DNA of 64,000 nt from Mermis nigrescens (Eukaryota > Nematoda > Enoplea > Mermithida > Mermithidae): positions 810,963-874,962 of the forward strand of contig JAVLUZ010000273.1 of NCBI GenBank assembly GCA_036768485.1. The letters run 5' to 3'. The translations under genes were made by a program, and so were the position numbers. Shown piece after piece: positions 21,829 to 33,264 of the stretch (the first letter of the stretch is position 1; each line of letters begins with the position of its first letter). The notes under the pieces are model-generated. The model was given only the letters and a program-made list of their open reading frames with translations, was not told the origin of the DNA and did not search any database.

Positions 21829-21836
21829 GTAGCAAC

Positions 21837-22317
21837 CATATGTATTTTCATTCAATTACAGAGTTAAAGCAACAATCACAAAACAGTCAAAACAATTGAT
21901 AGTTATGCACGTGAAGTTTTATTATGCAAAACCTTATTACAGTAGGCTGACTAGAACAGCTTTTTGTGGCTGCTCGATTGAGCACTGGAAATAAATTTCC
22001 ACGCTTAGGATTTTGCGAAATACTCGTAGACGATAATAATTCGTGAAAAGTATAATTTGCAATCAATACAATATGTGCATGTGTAGCCTTTCTTAGTCCT
22101 GCTTGACTGAAACTAGGTCGATCCAAATCCTAGCCAGTTTTTGGTGTTGATCAAAAAATTGGCCCTGCAAAGTTTTAAAGTTGGTTTACCCAAATTTTGC
22201 GATCAGCTAAAACTAAAATACACTAAGTTGTCACACTGAATAAACTTATTATGCAGTTCATTACTCGATCTGCACACGTAGGTACCAAGCCTGTTGTCCA
22301 TGACACCTTGAAAAATT
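21837..22317. other. Unassigned stretch without gene
   Basis: AT-rich DNA between family A and the right inverted-repeat arm. Open frames lack any recognisable motif. Confidence 0.3.
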
Positions 22318-22823
22318 AGCATTAAAAAAAGAACCGTGGACCGGGCATAAAATTTGAAACATGTTTTAAAATCAGTAAGATTTTCTCTATCTAACAAATC
22401 TATTCTCGTTGATGTAACGACCCGTTTACAGGTCTAAAAATGCGACTGAAGTTGGACAACAAAATTTTTAAATAAGCCTCAATATCATGTGTTGGAAAGG
22501 AGACTACTACAAAATAACTTCCATCATAAAGTAGAACGTCTATTTTTCTATAAAGTAATCGAAATTTCATGAAAAACGAACAAGTATTGACGGAGTTATT
22601 AGAAATACTCGGAAACAGACATTTTTCGCAAAAATTCAAAACCCGGAACTTTGATGCTTGCTATAAAAGCCCAGGAGCATTTTTGTAAAGTTTTACTTTA
22701 CACATTTTCATCTGATGCCAAGGCCTACCGATGGGCAAAATTTCATTTGTTTTTGCGACATGTCATCGGGACCGTCTGTGTACAAACCGTGCGAATCTTA
22801 ACGGCAGTTGCTCATACAGGGAC
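22318..22823 (-). repeat. Right arm of the long inverted repeat (partner 14755-15107)
   Basis: Reverse complement of the left arm with roughly 85-90% visible identity. It contains about 145 extra bases at 22478-22622. Because the left arm jumps from GAAAAATG to TTATTTGAAAAATT, either arm could hold the ancestral state. Confidence 0.75.
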
Positions 22824-23697
22824 AACCTAAAATTGATTTTACAATTTTATCATTAGGGCATATCTAATTGTATCACACTCCTTGATCTGTATGTCTTTTT
22901 TCTCAGTAGCTTTTTTATTATGTATTTGTGCTTTATCGAATTTCGTGTATATTTCTGGACAATAAATATTTGTTTGTCTTTTTCTTGTCCTGTATTGTCT
23001 ATTTTAGCGCAGAAATTTGTCGGTATCTAAATGATCTTATAAGTGTAACATTCAGACGATTGATCGCTTTAACAAGCAGCCTAAAAGATACCCGCTATCT
23101 GATCTGTCGAATAATAAAAAATTGGGTGTTATACATTAATGAAAACATCCGATTCTCGAGCCGCTTCACGCGCTAGCTTAGGAAATAGACAATAAGTTCT
23201 TACGCGTAAAAAAAGACTACATGTTTGTAAGTATGTATTTACACAAATACTTATCGTCCATATTTCACGAAAGCTTATGCATAAAATCAATTTTAATCGC
23301 TCTGGAAGATGGCTTCAAATGTGACCGCTTTTGTAATCGATTCAATTTGTTTCGGATATTGTAATTCATGCGCAATGTTCCGTGAAATCTGTACCTGCAA
23401 ATAATTAAAAACCTTCACTGTGCTGTTGGTTGCCGGCTTATTCGCAAAATAAGGCTCTCTTCCCAAACGATGGGGGGAGCCCGCGTTTCCAGAAGACAAA
23501 AGTACAGGGCTTGCATGCGTTGGGACAGATGGACAGGAACACCCTAAGATACAATTTTATTTGCTGTTGGGGCTGGTTCGTTCTGGATGAGCTAGGGTAC
23601 ATATGCCCGTGTTTACTACTGTGTTGGACCTGCCCCATGTGACTCAACGTTTCTAGCCTACCCTTTTTAGTGTCCATGATGGCTGGGAAGTTTGGTC
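22824..23697. other. Unassigned stretch without gene
   Basis: AT-rich, followed from 23440 by a GC-richer block (CCGTGTTTACTACTGTG, CCTGCCCCATGTGACTC). No domain could be read in the frames on either strand. Confidence 0.3.
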
Positions 23698-24005
23698 CTA
23701 TTCAGAAGTGAAAATCGGCGATGTCGCCGATTTTCCCGATTTTGATCGGCAAAATCGGCAGTATCGGCGATTTTGCCGATTTTAGTCGGCGATTTTCCCG
23801 ATTTTGGTGGGCAAAATCCGCGACATGCCGATTTTGCCGATTTTATTCGGCGATTTCTACGATTTTCCCGATTAAAATCTGCAAAGTCGGCAAAATCGCC
23901 GACTAAAATCGACAGAATCGCCATTGTCGGCGATTCTCCCGATTTTCTTTGTTAACATAGCCGATTATGCCCGTTTTAGTGGGTTATTCCGGCCGATTTT
24001 GTCCC
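23698..24005. repeat. Palindromic CGATTTTGCCGATTTT minisatellite, copy 1
   Basis: Starts with TATTCAGAAGTGAAAATCGG and continues as alternating TCGGCGAT..TGCCGATTTT, TCCCGATTTT blocks on both strands. Copy 2 (29075-29388) ends with the reverse complement of the same leader (CGATTGTTACTTCTGAATA), so this looks like a bounded element. Frames open in it (DFADF.., NRENRR..) are by-products of the repeat. Confidence 0.75.
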
Positions 24006-24084
24006 CGATTACGCATATTCCAGATATGTATCACGGACAAAACTAGGCAAATAAGAAATGCTCTGCAGTTCCGACTAGGTACAT

Positions 24085-24906
24085 TACTAGCAAAGAAAAA
24101 TGCTCCGATGGAACAAAAAAGGGAATATACTTGGGATTGTGAATTAACGAGGATGTAAAAGGAGGGGACTAGGAAAAATCTCCCTATGCTATATGCCAAG
24201 AATCGCAAAATATGTAAAAGACCAGACTTTCTCTAAACAATGCAAAAAATCGAAGTATTTTCTGCGGTCTCTCAAAAAACGTATTATTTTAAAATAATTT
24301 TTTTCTGATTGACATAATATCTTAAAAGCATATTACGTAATGCAACTTTTTGCAGACTTCATTCAACTTTGAGTTGCTTAATAATGTGACTGAAAGTGAA
24401 ATGCTGTTAAGAAATCATAATTAAGTTGTTCGTATTTCATTATTACTAAGCATGTCACTTAGCAGATACAGCCATTCTTAGCGTCAAAGTGCAAGCAATA
24501 TTCAAATTACCAAAAAATTGATTGAAAAAACAGCGGATTAGTAATGCAGTAGCTAAGCAAATTGAATGAAATAGTACATATCAATGCATTCAAGACCATC
24601 GATGATATTGTTGGTTCAAAGCAGTAGGAAACACGGAAGCTGAAGTGCAACAGACCTTATGTAGATACTCTTTTACACATGTCTACAGCAATTGTTTACT
24701 AAACTTTTACATTTTTCAAAGGCCGCAGAATATACTTCGATTTTTGGCATTGTTTAGAGAAAGTCTGATTTTTCAGATATTTTGCGATTCTTGGCATATA
24801 AAATAGGGAGATTTTTCCTAGTCCCCTCCTTTTACATCCTCGTTAATTCACAATCCCAAGTAAATTCCCCTTTTTTGTTCCATCGGAGCATTTTTCTTTG
24901 CTAGTA
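24085..24906. mobile_element. Element T, copy 2
   Basis: Inverted arms 24085-24275 and 24718-24906 run from TACTAGCAAAGAAAAATGCT to TCTGCGG(T/C)C. The centre differs from copy 1 apart from short shared words. As in copy 1, the right arm is followed by ACTTTTAATTAGC, so the adjoining sequence belongs to the same composite repeat. Confidence 0.8.
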
Positions 24907-24959
24907 CCCCACTTTTAATTAGCAACATTTGGAAATACAATACTAGATTTCATTTACTG

Positions 24960-27548
24960 TGCGGTTCTTCTAATAATTGAATGGTTTAAACTTTACAAAG
25001 CTACTAGTTGTAGAAGAAACAAACATTCTGATTAGTAATTCTTATGTTACGTAGAACATCCTGTAAAGAAATATGCTTCCAAAACTTTCTAGAGCTCAAC
25101 TTAATTTACATTTTAAACTTTACACAAGAGTGTAAAGAATTTTAGTGGGATTAATAATTTCGATATTGCTCTGATATAACGATCAGCATTTATTAAGAAA
25201 TGAAACCTCTATAATGTTCTAAGAACAAATTAACATTAGGTGTTAATCACTTTACACTACTCTTCATGCGCCCCTAGCAGACGTATCACATCTGTTTCCA
25301 TATATATTTTACGATTTTAGAGAAAAAATAAGTTACCGTGAGGCTCTAGAATGAAGCTTATTATATAGTGTAAACTTTACACTAGCAACGAGTGTAAAGA
25401 AGATTTTAGTCGGATTTGTAAATTCGATATTACTCGGATATTACGATCAACATTCATGAAAAAATTACGTCTCCATAACGGTTTAATGACAAATAGACAC
25501 AGATGTAAACCACTTTACATCACTGTTGAGTGTAAGCAAACGCGCCCAGCTGACGTCCCTTATTTGATTCCATGTAAATTTTCAGATTTCGGCAAAAAAT
25601 TTAGGTTTTTGCAAAGCTCTAGAACGAAGATAAACCACTTTACATCACTGTTGAGTGTAAACAAACGCGCCCAGCTGACGTCCCTTATTTGATTCCATGT
25701 AAATTTTCAGATTTCGGCAAAAAATTTAGGTTTTTGCAAAGCTCTAGAACGAAGATAAACCACTTTAACATCACTGTTGAGTGTAAACAAACGCGCCCAG
25801 CTGACGTCCCTTATTTGATTCCATGTAAATTTTCAGATTTCGGCAAAAAATTCAGTTTTCGCAAAGCTCTAGAACGAAGATTAATTAGCAGTGTAAACTT
25901 TACACAACCGCCTAGTGTAAAGAGGATTTTATTCCGATTTGTAAATCTCATATTACTCGGATATTATTATCTACATTTATGAAAAAATTGCATGTCTACA
26001 ATGGTCTGAGGACAAATAAACAATGAGTGTAAACTACTTTACATCACTGTTGGATATCAACAAACGCGCCTACGTGACGTCTCACATTTGATTCTTTGAA
26101 AATTTCTAGACTCGAGGAAAAAATTAGGTTTCTGGAATGCTCAAAAACGAAGATAAATACATATGTAGTGTAAACTTCATGTCAACACCTAGTGTAAAAA
26201 AGATTTTGGTCAGATTCGTAATTTTGATATTGTTCCGATATTACAATTAATATTTATGAAAAAAATTAAGTCTCCATAATGTTCTATGGGCCAACTAACA
26301 ATAGGTGTGAACCACTTTACAACACTGTAGAGTGTTAACATATGCGCCAGACTGGCATTTCAAATTTGGTTCCTGGTCCATTTCTAGACTTGATAATCGT
26401 GTCCCTGACTCATAACCGGAGAAGCAGGCAGAAAAAACAAGACAGAAACGCATTTTAAACACCAAAATTTTGACTTTACACTCGCTAAATATTAATGTAT
26501 AGACAATTTGCTTTGACATGCACCCGATATAAAGCACTTTATTCTTATTCTATTAGACTTATCCAGACTTCTGGACGGAGAAAGTGGCGAACAAAAAACG
26601 CAACAAAAACGTATTTTCCATCATTTAGAACAATGTAAACTTCAAAATTCCGTACCGAACTCCCCATTGAGCTTAAAAAAATTCGGTTTGGTACAATTTG
26701 TAGCTTTTAAATCTTAGTACATTCCGGTGTGCCAAAATTCTCTTGCAAAAATTATTTGGTATGATTTATTAATCAAAATTCGGAAAAAACGTGTTTTTTC
26801 GCCCATTTTACCTCTGATTTCGAACTTTACAGCCCCATAAATAACTCAATATTGCGTTTTTTTAAATGCAGTTTGCTGCGATGTGTAGCCCCTGAGAGGC
26901 ACTTTATTACTGCTGTATTGAATTTACCCTGACTCATAAGCGGAAAAATTAGGCAGAGAAATCTTAGTTAAAATCCGTTTTTTACACCATCCACTAGAGT
27001 GTAAACTTTAAACCCCAGGATCTAACTCACCATAGAGCGTAGAAGACTTTGCTTATATGCAGAATGTAGCCCTTGATCCGCTCTACATTTCTGTGAGAAA
27101 ACCTTTAAAAAACTCATAACCGGAGTTAGTATCAGACATAAGCAGGTTGAAAACTCGACCAAAAAGTGCTTTTTCACCCCAGATTTTCGCACTCTTTACA
27201 CTGCCATTCCATAACTAATGTGAATTTCAAAAAACAAAAGAAGTACCATCTGTAGAATTCATCCCTCTATTATCCTATGCTGTTCAATTCTTCGAGTCAT
27301 CAATACTCAGTTGTCCACATGCCGCATTATAAATGTCCCAAAATTTGTCCTATGTTATAGCCTTACACAAAAACTTTACACCTTGTTTACACAGTCACTT
27401 TTGAGTTTCAAGAAAAACAAAAAAGCACGGGCAGCGAATTTTTTTATTATCTTTCTTTTAAAAGAAACTGCACCTTCTAGAAGTGCCCCGTTATAGCTGT
27501 AGGGGGGTGCACAGGTGTTAGGGGTACCCAAGTATATTATAGGTACAC
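24960..27548 (+). repeat. GTGTAAA-rich composite repeat, copy 2
   Basis: Follows element T copy 2 as copy 1 follows T copy 1. It contains AGTGTAAACTTTACAC blocks, the CGATATTACTCGGATATTA phrase, a 125-bp triplication and a 1.2-kb part nearly identical to 18400-19600. The match to copy 1 stops at ATTATAGGTAC(A/G)CGC (27538-27551), where the Harbinger fragment begins. Confidence 0.78.
25507..25881 (+). repeat. Tandem triplication, 125-bp unit
   Basis: Three near-identical units start at AAACCACTTTA (25507, 25632 and 25757). Each carries CACTGTTGAGTGTAA, ACGCGCCCAGCTGACGTCCC and CTCTAGAACGAAGAT. The high identity shows recent amplification inside the older array; copy 1 has a single version. 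Confidence 0.9.
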
Positions 27549-27552
27549 GCAC

Positions 27553-27999
27553 GATGGACAGTGAATGTTTGTCCGAAATTCTGCAGTTGTATCTAAGCTA
27601 CACAAATTACTGAAAGCGACTCAGAAAAAACGCAAACAAACGCGTTTTATTTCTGCAGTTCGTGAAAAGTATGGCCATTATCATTCTCTTGTCCCTCAGA
27701 TGCGTTTGCATGATCATGAAAGCTTTTTTAAGTTTTTCCGCATGTCGCCAAAAAAATTCGACGAATTATTGAAAGAACTTGATCCGCTAATACAAAAAAG
27801 TGGAAAATGGAGAAAACCTATTCCACCGGGTGACAGATTAGTCATGACTCTGCGCTTTTTGTCAACTGGTGAAGATTTGCAAGACATTTCGTTCAACTTT
27901 CGTGTCGGTTTATCAACAATGTCTGGAATTATCAGAAAAACCAGTGAAGCATATCAATTTCGCAAGATAAATTCCTATCAAGAAGATAAATTTCTATCA
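27553..27999 (+). pseudogene. PIF/Harbinger (HARBI1-like) transposase, N-terminal fragment
   Basis: The frame from 27565 reads QMRLHDHESFFKFFRMSPKKF, LLKELDPLIQ, PPGDRLVMTLRFLSTG and SFNFRVGLSTMSGIIRKTSEA. This is the characteristic N-terminal region of HARBI1-type nucleases. About 130 residues remain; the catalytic DDE part is missing because the sequence runs into an AAGATA microsatellite. An ATGGACAGTGAA at 27553, in another frame, resembles the usual start, implying an early frameshift. Confidence 0.85.
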
Positions 28000-28012
28000 A
28001 AAAGAAAGATAG

Positions 28013-28135
28013 CCTGTGATTTTTTCCAAAAGATAAAGATAAGGATAAAGATAAAAAATTTGTCAAGATAAAGATAAATATATCTTTATCTTTAACTTTA
28101 TCTTGCTAAAAAGATAAAGATAAAGATATCTTTTA
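28013..28135. repeat. Inverted AAGATA microsatellite hairpin
   Basis: (AAGATA)n on the left and (TATCTT)n in the middle (about 28074-28112), then again (AAGATA)n to 28129. The arms are complementary and would fold back. It directly abuts the broken end of the Harbinger fragment. Confidence 0.8.
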
Positions 28136-28194
28136 CAACACTAGTTTACTGATCTTCAAGCATGGGAGTTGAGGAGGGGGTTAGGCGTGGAATG

Positions 28195-28325
28195 GTATTT
28201 TTTTATTATGTTAAAATGGCATTTTTTCGCCATACCACCATTTTTAAGGCTATTTTTTGACCTTTGAAAAATCATGCACCCCCAAAATTTTCTTGCTGCC
28301 CACGTATGGTTTTAACCCCCATCCC
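28195..28325 (-). mobile_element. Family A MITE, partial (right half)
   Basis: Contains TTCGCCATACCACC, TTTTTGACCTTTGAAAAATC and GCTGCCCACGTATGG, which is the right half of the family A consensus. The left half is absent. Confidence 0.6.
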
Positions 28326-28752
28326 AAAAAATTGGGGATTTTTGGAAAAAATGCCCAGAAAAGTGTCGACTTATTACAGTTTAACATCATTATTTGACGT
28401 TTGAACACAAAAATTTTTCGGTGCTTCGGGCCAAAACATCACTTTTTCTTTAGAAAATTATATTCCATAAATATTCCATAAATGAGGATAAGATTTAACA
28501 AAGTCGATAAGCCGTTCATCAAACGACGCCGCCATTTGGGACTAGCTTATAACAATTCTGTACCCACTTCCGTAGAATAAAAAGAAATTTATATGCCGTG
28601 TTTATGATTACGTATGTACTAGCAAGAGAGTGACTGCAACATATAAATACATAGTTTAGCACACCAGCAAAATGCATTAACTGCTCGCAACATGAGTACC
28701 TGTACACAATTACATAATTTTTGGCGACACACGCATAAATAAGCCCCGTGTG

Positions 28753-29010
28753 CATACGTGGGCAGCAAGAAAATTCTGGGGGTCGCAAGATTTTTGAAGG
28801 TCAAAAATGGCCTTAAAAATGGCGTTATGGCGATAAAAACACCATTTTTCGACGTTTTTCATCAAGCACTATCCATTGGCATCACAAAAATTGCGAAAAA
28901 AACGAAAAAAATTTTCAAAAATTGACTTCTGGGGGGTATTTTAATTTCTGGAGGGGGGTATTTTGGTTTCTGGGGGGTGCATACCCCCAAACCCCCCAAG
29001 CCCAGGTGTG
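28753..29010 (+). mobile_element. Family A MITE, complete, perfect 8-bp TSD
   Basis: Runs from CATACGTGGGCAGC to AAGCCCAGGTGTG. CCCGTGTG flanks both sides (28745-28752 and 29011-29018). The body follows the family order: TTCTGGGGG, TCAAAAATGGCC, CACCATTTTTC, TCAAGCACTATCCATTGGCA, AATTGACTTCTGGGGGG, TGCATACCCCC. Three G-runs of five or six near 28930-28980 could form a G-quadruplex. Non-coding. Confidence 0.9.
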
Positions 29011-29074
29011 CCCGTGTGCCCCTTCATCATGTAGGATTCTTGCGATTATCGGGAGAAATAGAAACGAGTTCTAT

Positions 29075-29388
29075 CTCCCTGATTCTGGTCGGCGATTCTG
29101 CCGATTCAAATCGGGAAAATCGGCGAAATCGCCGATTTTTGTTGCGATTTTCCCGATTCTCCCGATTTTTCGGCAAAATCGGGAGAATCGCCGACTAAAA
29201 TCGGGAAAATCGCAGCCAAAAATCGGCGATATCGCCGATTTTGCCGATTGTAGTCGGCGATTTTCCCGATTTTGCCGATCGGTCGGGTAAATCGGCAACG
29301 TCGGCGATCCTCCCGATTGCCACTTGTGAATCAGCTACGATTAATAGGATTTTTGCGATGTCGCCGATTGTTACTTCTGAATAGGGCT
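29075..29388. repeat. Palindromic CGATTTTGCCGATTTT minisatellite, copy 2
   Basis: Same unit family as 23698-24005. It ends GTCGCCGATTGTTACTTCTG then AATAGGG, the inverted leader of copy 1. It begins about 60 bp after a family A MITE. Confidence 0.75.
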
Positions 29389-29877
29389 TAATGCAATTCG
29401 TTATAAGCTGTTTCATTTAATTAATACGACACTTGGCAGTAACATTATTTTGAGCACATGCGTTACGTATTATGTAGGTACACTATCAAACTTTTATTAA
29501 TAAAGGGCACGTTAAGAGCATGTTTGCATATTACATATAGGTACATAATACACGCATTAATAGTATGTAACTTTTGTATGTACACTTATATGAGCATTAG
29601 TAGAGATGGAGTTAGAGAAGATTGACGAATCGGCAAGAAGAGACGGAGTCAAGAGAACAAAGAAGATAAAAGGGGTTCCGGAAAAAGAAGAGGCAACCAG
29701 AGGATTGGAAAGTGGCGGTCGGTTTGGCCAGGTTTTAGCGTGCGGTCATTGCATTTCTGATTCTTGTGCAACTTTAGCGTTTCAGCGTTAATAGATATGT
29801 GCATAGCAGTCATTATAGTCTGTTTCACATAACTTCGTGCATAAATTCTAAGAATTTCCAATGACAGTAAGCCGAGA
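29389..29877. other. Unassigned stretch without supported gene
   Basis: AT-rich, then a purine-rich open stretch 29606-29788 (MELEKIDESARRDGVKRTKK..) with no homolog that I recognise. A TATAGTCTGTTTCACATAA terminus at 29814-29832 matches the MITE at 31741. A gene cannot be supported. Confidence 0.3.
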
Positions 29878-30532
29878 GTAACCGATGGAACGAAAAAGGT
29901 AAATATACTTCAATTTCTTCATTGTTTAGGATGTAAAAGGAGGGGTCTAGGGAAAATTTCCCTATATGCGCAGAAGCTATAGGAATGTTCTAAACAGTTT
30001 GACTTCCCCTAAACAAGGCAAAAATCGAATTACATATATTCTTCGGCCTGTGAAAAATGAGGGTGTAGTTACAAAACGTTCTCAAGTGTTTCGCAAAAGA
30101 GCATTGAAGACACTTCCATTACTAATTAATATCAATGTATTATTTATTTAATGAAATCTTGACCTTCCACCCTTCAACAATGCTCTAACGTGAAAGATAA
30201 TAGTGTAAACTTTACACCTACATGGCCAACTCAATAGTTTGCATGAAAAACCACAAAAAATTTCTTTAATTTTTTCCAAAATAAAGTAATCAAAATACTT
30301 GCCATCCTAATCGAAATTACTACGGAAAATCTGCAGAAACGCGCGGGCATAGGCCGCAGAATATACTCGATTTTTGCGTTGTTTAGGGAAGTCTAACCGT
30401 TTAACTTATTCCTATGGCTTCTGCGCTTATAGGGCAATTTTACCTAGTCCCCTCCTTTAACATCCTTAACAATGAAGAAATTCAAGTATATTTACTTTTT
30501 TTGTTCCACCGGAGCATTTTCCTTTGCTAGTT
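29878..30532. mobile_element. Element T, copy 3 (most diverged)
   Basis: Arms CGATGGAACGAAAAAGG, GGATGTAAAAGGAGGGG, TTCTTCGGCC (29882-30050) recur inverted at 30350-30530. The left tip (CTAGCAAAG) is missing. Like copies 1 and 2 it is followed by GTGTAAA-rich DNA. Confidence 0.75.
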
Positions 30533-30607
30533 CCCTTCTTTTATTTAATATTTTAGGCCATATATCCATAGGTGGGCTGCGCCAAAATTCTGGGGGTGCA
30601 AGTAGCT

Positions 30608-31620
30608 GAAGAAAAGTTTTTTCGTTTCGAACCCTTAACACTAAAATGGTCACAGATCAAAAAATATTGTAGTAAAAGAGAAACAAATGTTACCTTTTGA
30701 GATATTGTAGCCCTCTACATTACAAAAAAAATTGTACTGCACAGAAAGCAAAATTGACTTAGATAAGCTTTAGGACACGCTAACAGTAAAAAAACTCGAA
30801 TACTTTACACTTTTGTGCAACAACTATTGAGTGTGAAGAAATTTTAATGTCACATTCGTAATCTACAACTCGGGGGCAACATGTTTAAAAATGAAATTGG
30901 CCCTCCGCAAATTGTTTGATACCCAATTCTCTTGGCGGAAACGTGCTTCTCGGTGTAAACTTTACACTTGCGCTAATAACGCAATATTGGGTGTATAAAA
31001 ACAACATTAACCAGGATCTGTAACGCTAAGGTCAGGACACATTTTAAGCATAATTAGCATGTTCCGCCTACTTAGCGGAGTAGCTGAGAAATTTCGTTTT
31101 TCGTCTCGAACCTTTTACACTAAAACGATTACAGATCAAGAAATATAGCGTTAAAAGAGAAAAAATTGGTCCTTAACATTATAAAACCAATTGGACTGCA
31201 CAAAAACCAAAATTGAGTTGAAAAAAAGCTGAAAACACGCAAAGAGTAAAAATCCGTATACTTTACATTTTTGCGCAAAACCATTGAGTGTAAAGAAATT
31301 TTAAGGTCAGATTCGTAATCTACAGCTCGAGGGCAACATTTAAAAAAATTGGCCCTCCGCAAATTATTTGATTTTTCGGTTTACACTTTTCACACTCATT
31401 GCTTTCTCGGTATTGCGTGTAAACAAAAAATAAAAATGGTACATCGAGTCTTTCAATTATCTATCGTCTGAAAAATAACCACACCTCCCTGGTGAGTGCT
31501 GTTGTTGCTGTGAGGGGGTGGGGACACAAAATTCGCACACGCTGTGATAAACGTATAAGAAAAAAGGTGGCCAAGTATATTACACGTAGCGCTATCGCGC
31601 TACCTATGATCAGATCAATA
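30608..31620 (+). repeat. GTGTAAA-rich composite repeat, copy 3, with internal direct duplication
   Basis: A ~300-bp segment starting GCTGA(A)GAAA..TTTCG at 30608 repeats at 31082, including GGGCAACAT..TTGGCCCTCCGCAAATT. It contains GAGTGT(G/A)AAGAAATTTTAA and ATTCGTAATCTACA phrases. The right end CCAAGTATATTACACGTAGC, closing with GTAGCGCTATCGCGCTAC, corresponds to the terminal hairpin of copy 1. Confidence 0.65.
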
Positions 31621-31740
31621 CTATAATCGCAATCTGTCAGGTTATTGGCGGAGATAGTTTTAAAATTTATGACCGAAGTTGTGTGAAACAGACTATAGAT
31701 TCGTGGTGACAATTGCAAAATACCTACACACATACTAATT

Positions 31741-31899
31741 ATAGTCTGTTTCACACAATTTTGGGCCTGTCCGACAATAAGCCGACAGATTGCGATTATA
31801 GCATTGATTTGATATCATATGTATAATTATTATAATCCGTTGGCTTACTTTCGAAAAAATTCTTAAAATTTATGCCCAAACTTATGTGAAACAGACGAT
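31741..31899. mobile_element. Small MITE with TATAGTCTGTTTCACA ends
   Basis: The left end TATAGTCTGTTTCACACAA and the right end (reverse complement TATCGTCTGTTTCACATAA) form TIRs. The interior CAATCTGTCGG..TATAATCG motif is also present, inverted, just upstream (31600-31697), so two copies are tail to tail. TA-flanked ends suggest a Tc1/mariner-type target, not proven. Confidence 0.6.
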
Positions 31900-32474
31900 A
31901 AGTGATTCCTACATTGTAAACTTTGATAGTCAAGCAAAGCGGAAATTCGAGGAGGCATCTTCTTTATACACGTCGTTTTCGCTGTTCAATGAATAATTGT
32001 GAGGTTTTTGGAACTTTCCTAAACGAACTATCAGAACATGAGACATAGCTCGTTAGAAAGAACATATAATTTTCTAACTATTAAAAAAAATTGAAATATG
32101 TTGGTCAGAAACTCACAAAATAATAGCTCAAAACATCAAATGTTACAGTATGACAGCCCTCCTGGCAGCCATATTGAAAAACTGGAATTCTCTACTAAAT
32201 CAGACAAATAGGATATCCTTCGAAAGAACTTCTTTAGGCTTTCCAAAATGTGCTTAATCATTTAAAAATGTGAAACATAGCGCGAGTAAAATGCATACCT
32301 TATGGGGGTAGCCATATTGGAAGAAAATTGAATTGAAATTGAAGGAAAGACTATTCAAAACACGAAGAAAAGGTGTGAAATTCCGAGCACAAAAATATCT
32401 TACTATTTTGCTATTTTCGAAAATATGAAACAAAACCAGTATACTGTACATAGTCACATGCAAAGTTTGAGCGT
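31900..32474. other. Unassigned stretch without gene
   Basis: Two similar blocks mention GAAAGAAC..TATAATTTTCTAA and GAAAGAACTTCTTTAGG with CATAGC(T/G)CG, suggesting an old duplication. No coding signal. Confidence 0.3.
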
Positions 32475-32482
32475 TTTTTAGA

Positions 32483-32737
32483 TACACCTGGGCGTGGGGG
32501 GCTTGGGAGGTATGCAACCCCAAGAAATCAAGATACCCCCAGAAACCAAAAATACCCCCAGAATTTAATTTTTGAAATTTTTTTTGTTTTTACGCGATTT
32601 TTTGATGCCAAAGGATAGTGCTCGATGAGAAACGTTGAAAAATTGTGTTTTTCGCCATACCACCAGTTTTAAGGCTATTTTTAGACCTTTGAAAAATCTT
32701 GCACCCCCAGAAATCTGGTGCCACCCAGCTACATATG
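32483..32737 (-). mobile_element. Family A MITE, complete, 8-bp TSD (7/8)
   Basis: Runs TACACCTGGGCGTGGGG to CACCCAGCTACATATG. Flanks are TTTTTAGA (32475-32482) and ATTTTAGA (32738-32745). It carries the family body in reverse order relative to 28753. Confidence 0.82.
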
Positions 32738-33264
32738 ATTTTAGAGCCTAGCATACTGTTAATATAAATTAACACTTCTTTTTTTGCAAAATAGTTTAAT
32801 TTAAAAATTATTCACCCAGAACACCTTATTTTATTGAAATCGATCAAGTGATTCTTGTGTTAATCTCTAAAATAGCCATTGTACTAAACAGCATTATTCG
32901 ATGGTGAGAAAGTATATACCTACTTGCTTTGGCCTGCAGCTATACTCTTGGTGCATAATATCATTTAATTAGCATTACATTCATCAAAAGTTACCCGCAT
33001 AAATGTGACAAATTATTCAGTATGTGTGAAAACGGCGAAGTAATTTTATAAATTCTAGATTAAATTCCAAAAAGGTCTGATTTTTGGCGAACAACAACAC
33101 AATGTTTAATTCAGGCTTTTAATTTTTCTGACTCCGGTTATCACCGGGAATGACGTACGTCAATGCAAATGCTGGGCGCGGCGAGAAGGCCAAAATGAAG
33201 AAGCGCCATAAATCGATAGTCATACTCATACTTGGGCGTGGGAGGTTTGGGGGTATGCATGCAC

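Noticed and set aside
14755..22823. A Polinton/Maverick with long terminal inverted repeats
   Set aside because: No integrase, DNA polymerase B, ATPase or capsid frames are found between the arms.
23667..29416. Frames rich in DFADF, NRENRR and RRFSRF repeats
   Set aside because: All derive from the CGATTTT palindromic minisatellites, which stay open in several frames on both strands.
29606..29791. A 61-codon gene (MELEKIDESARRDGVKRTKK..)
   Set aside because: Charged low-complexity content, no splice or homology support, embedded among repeats.
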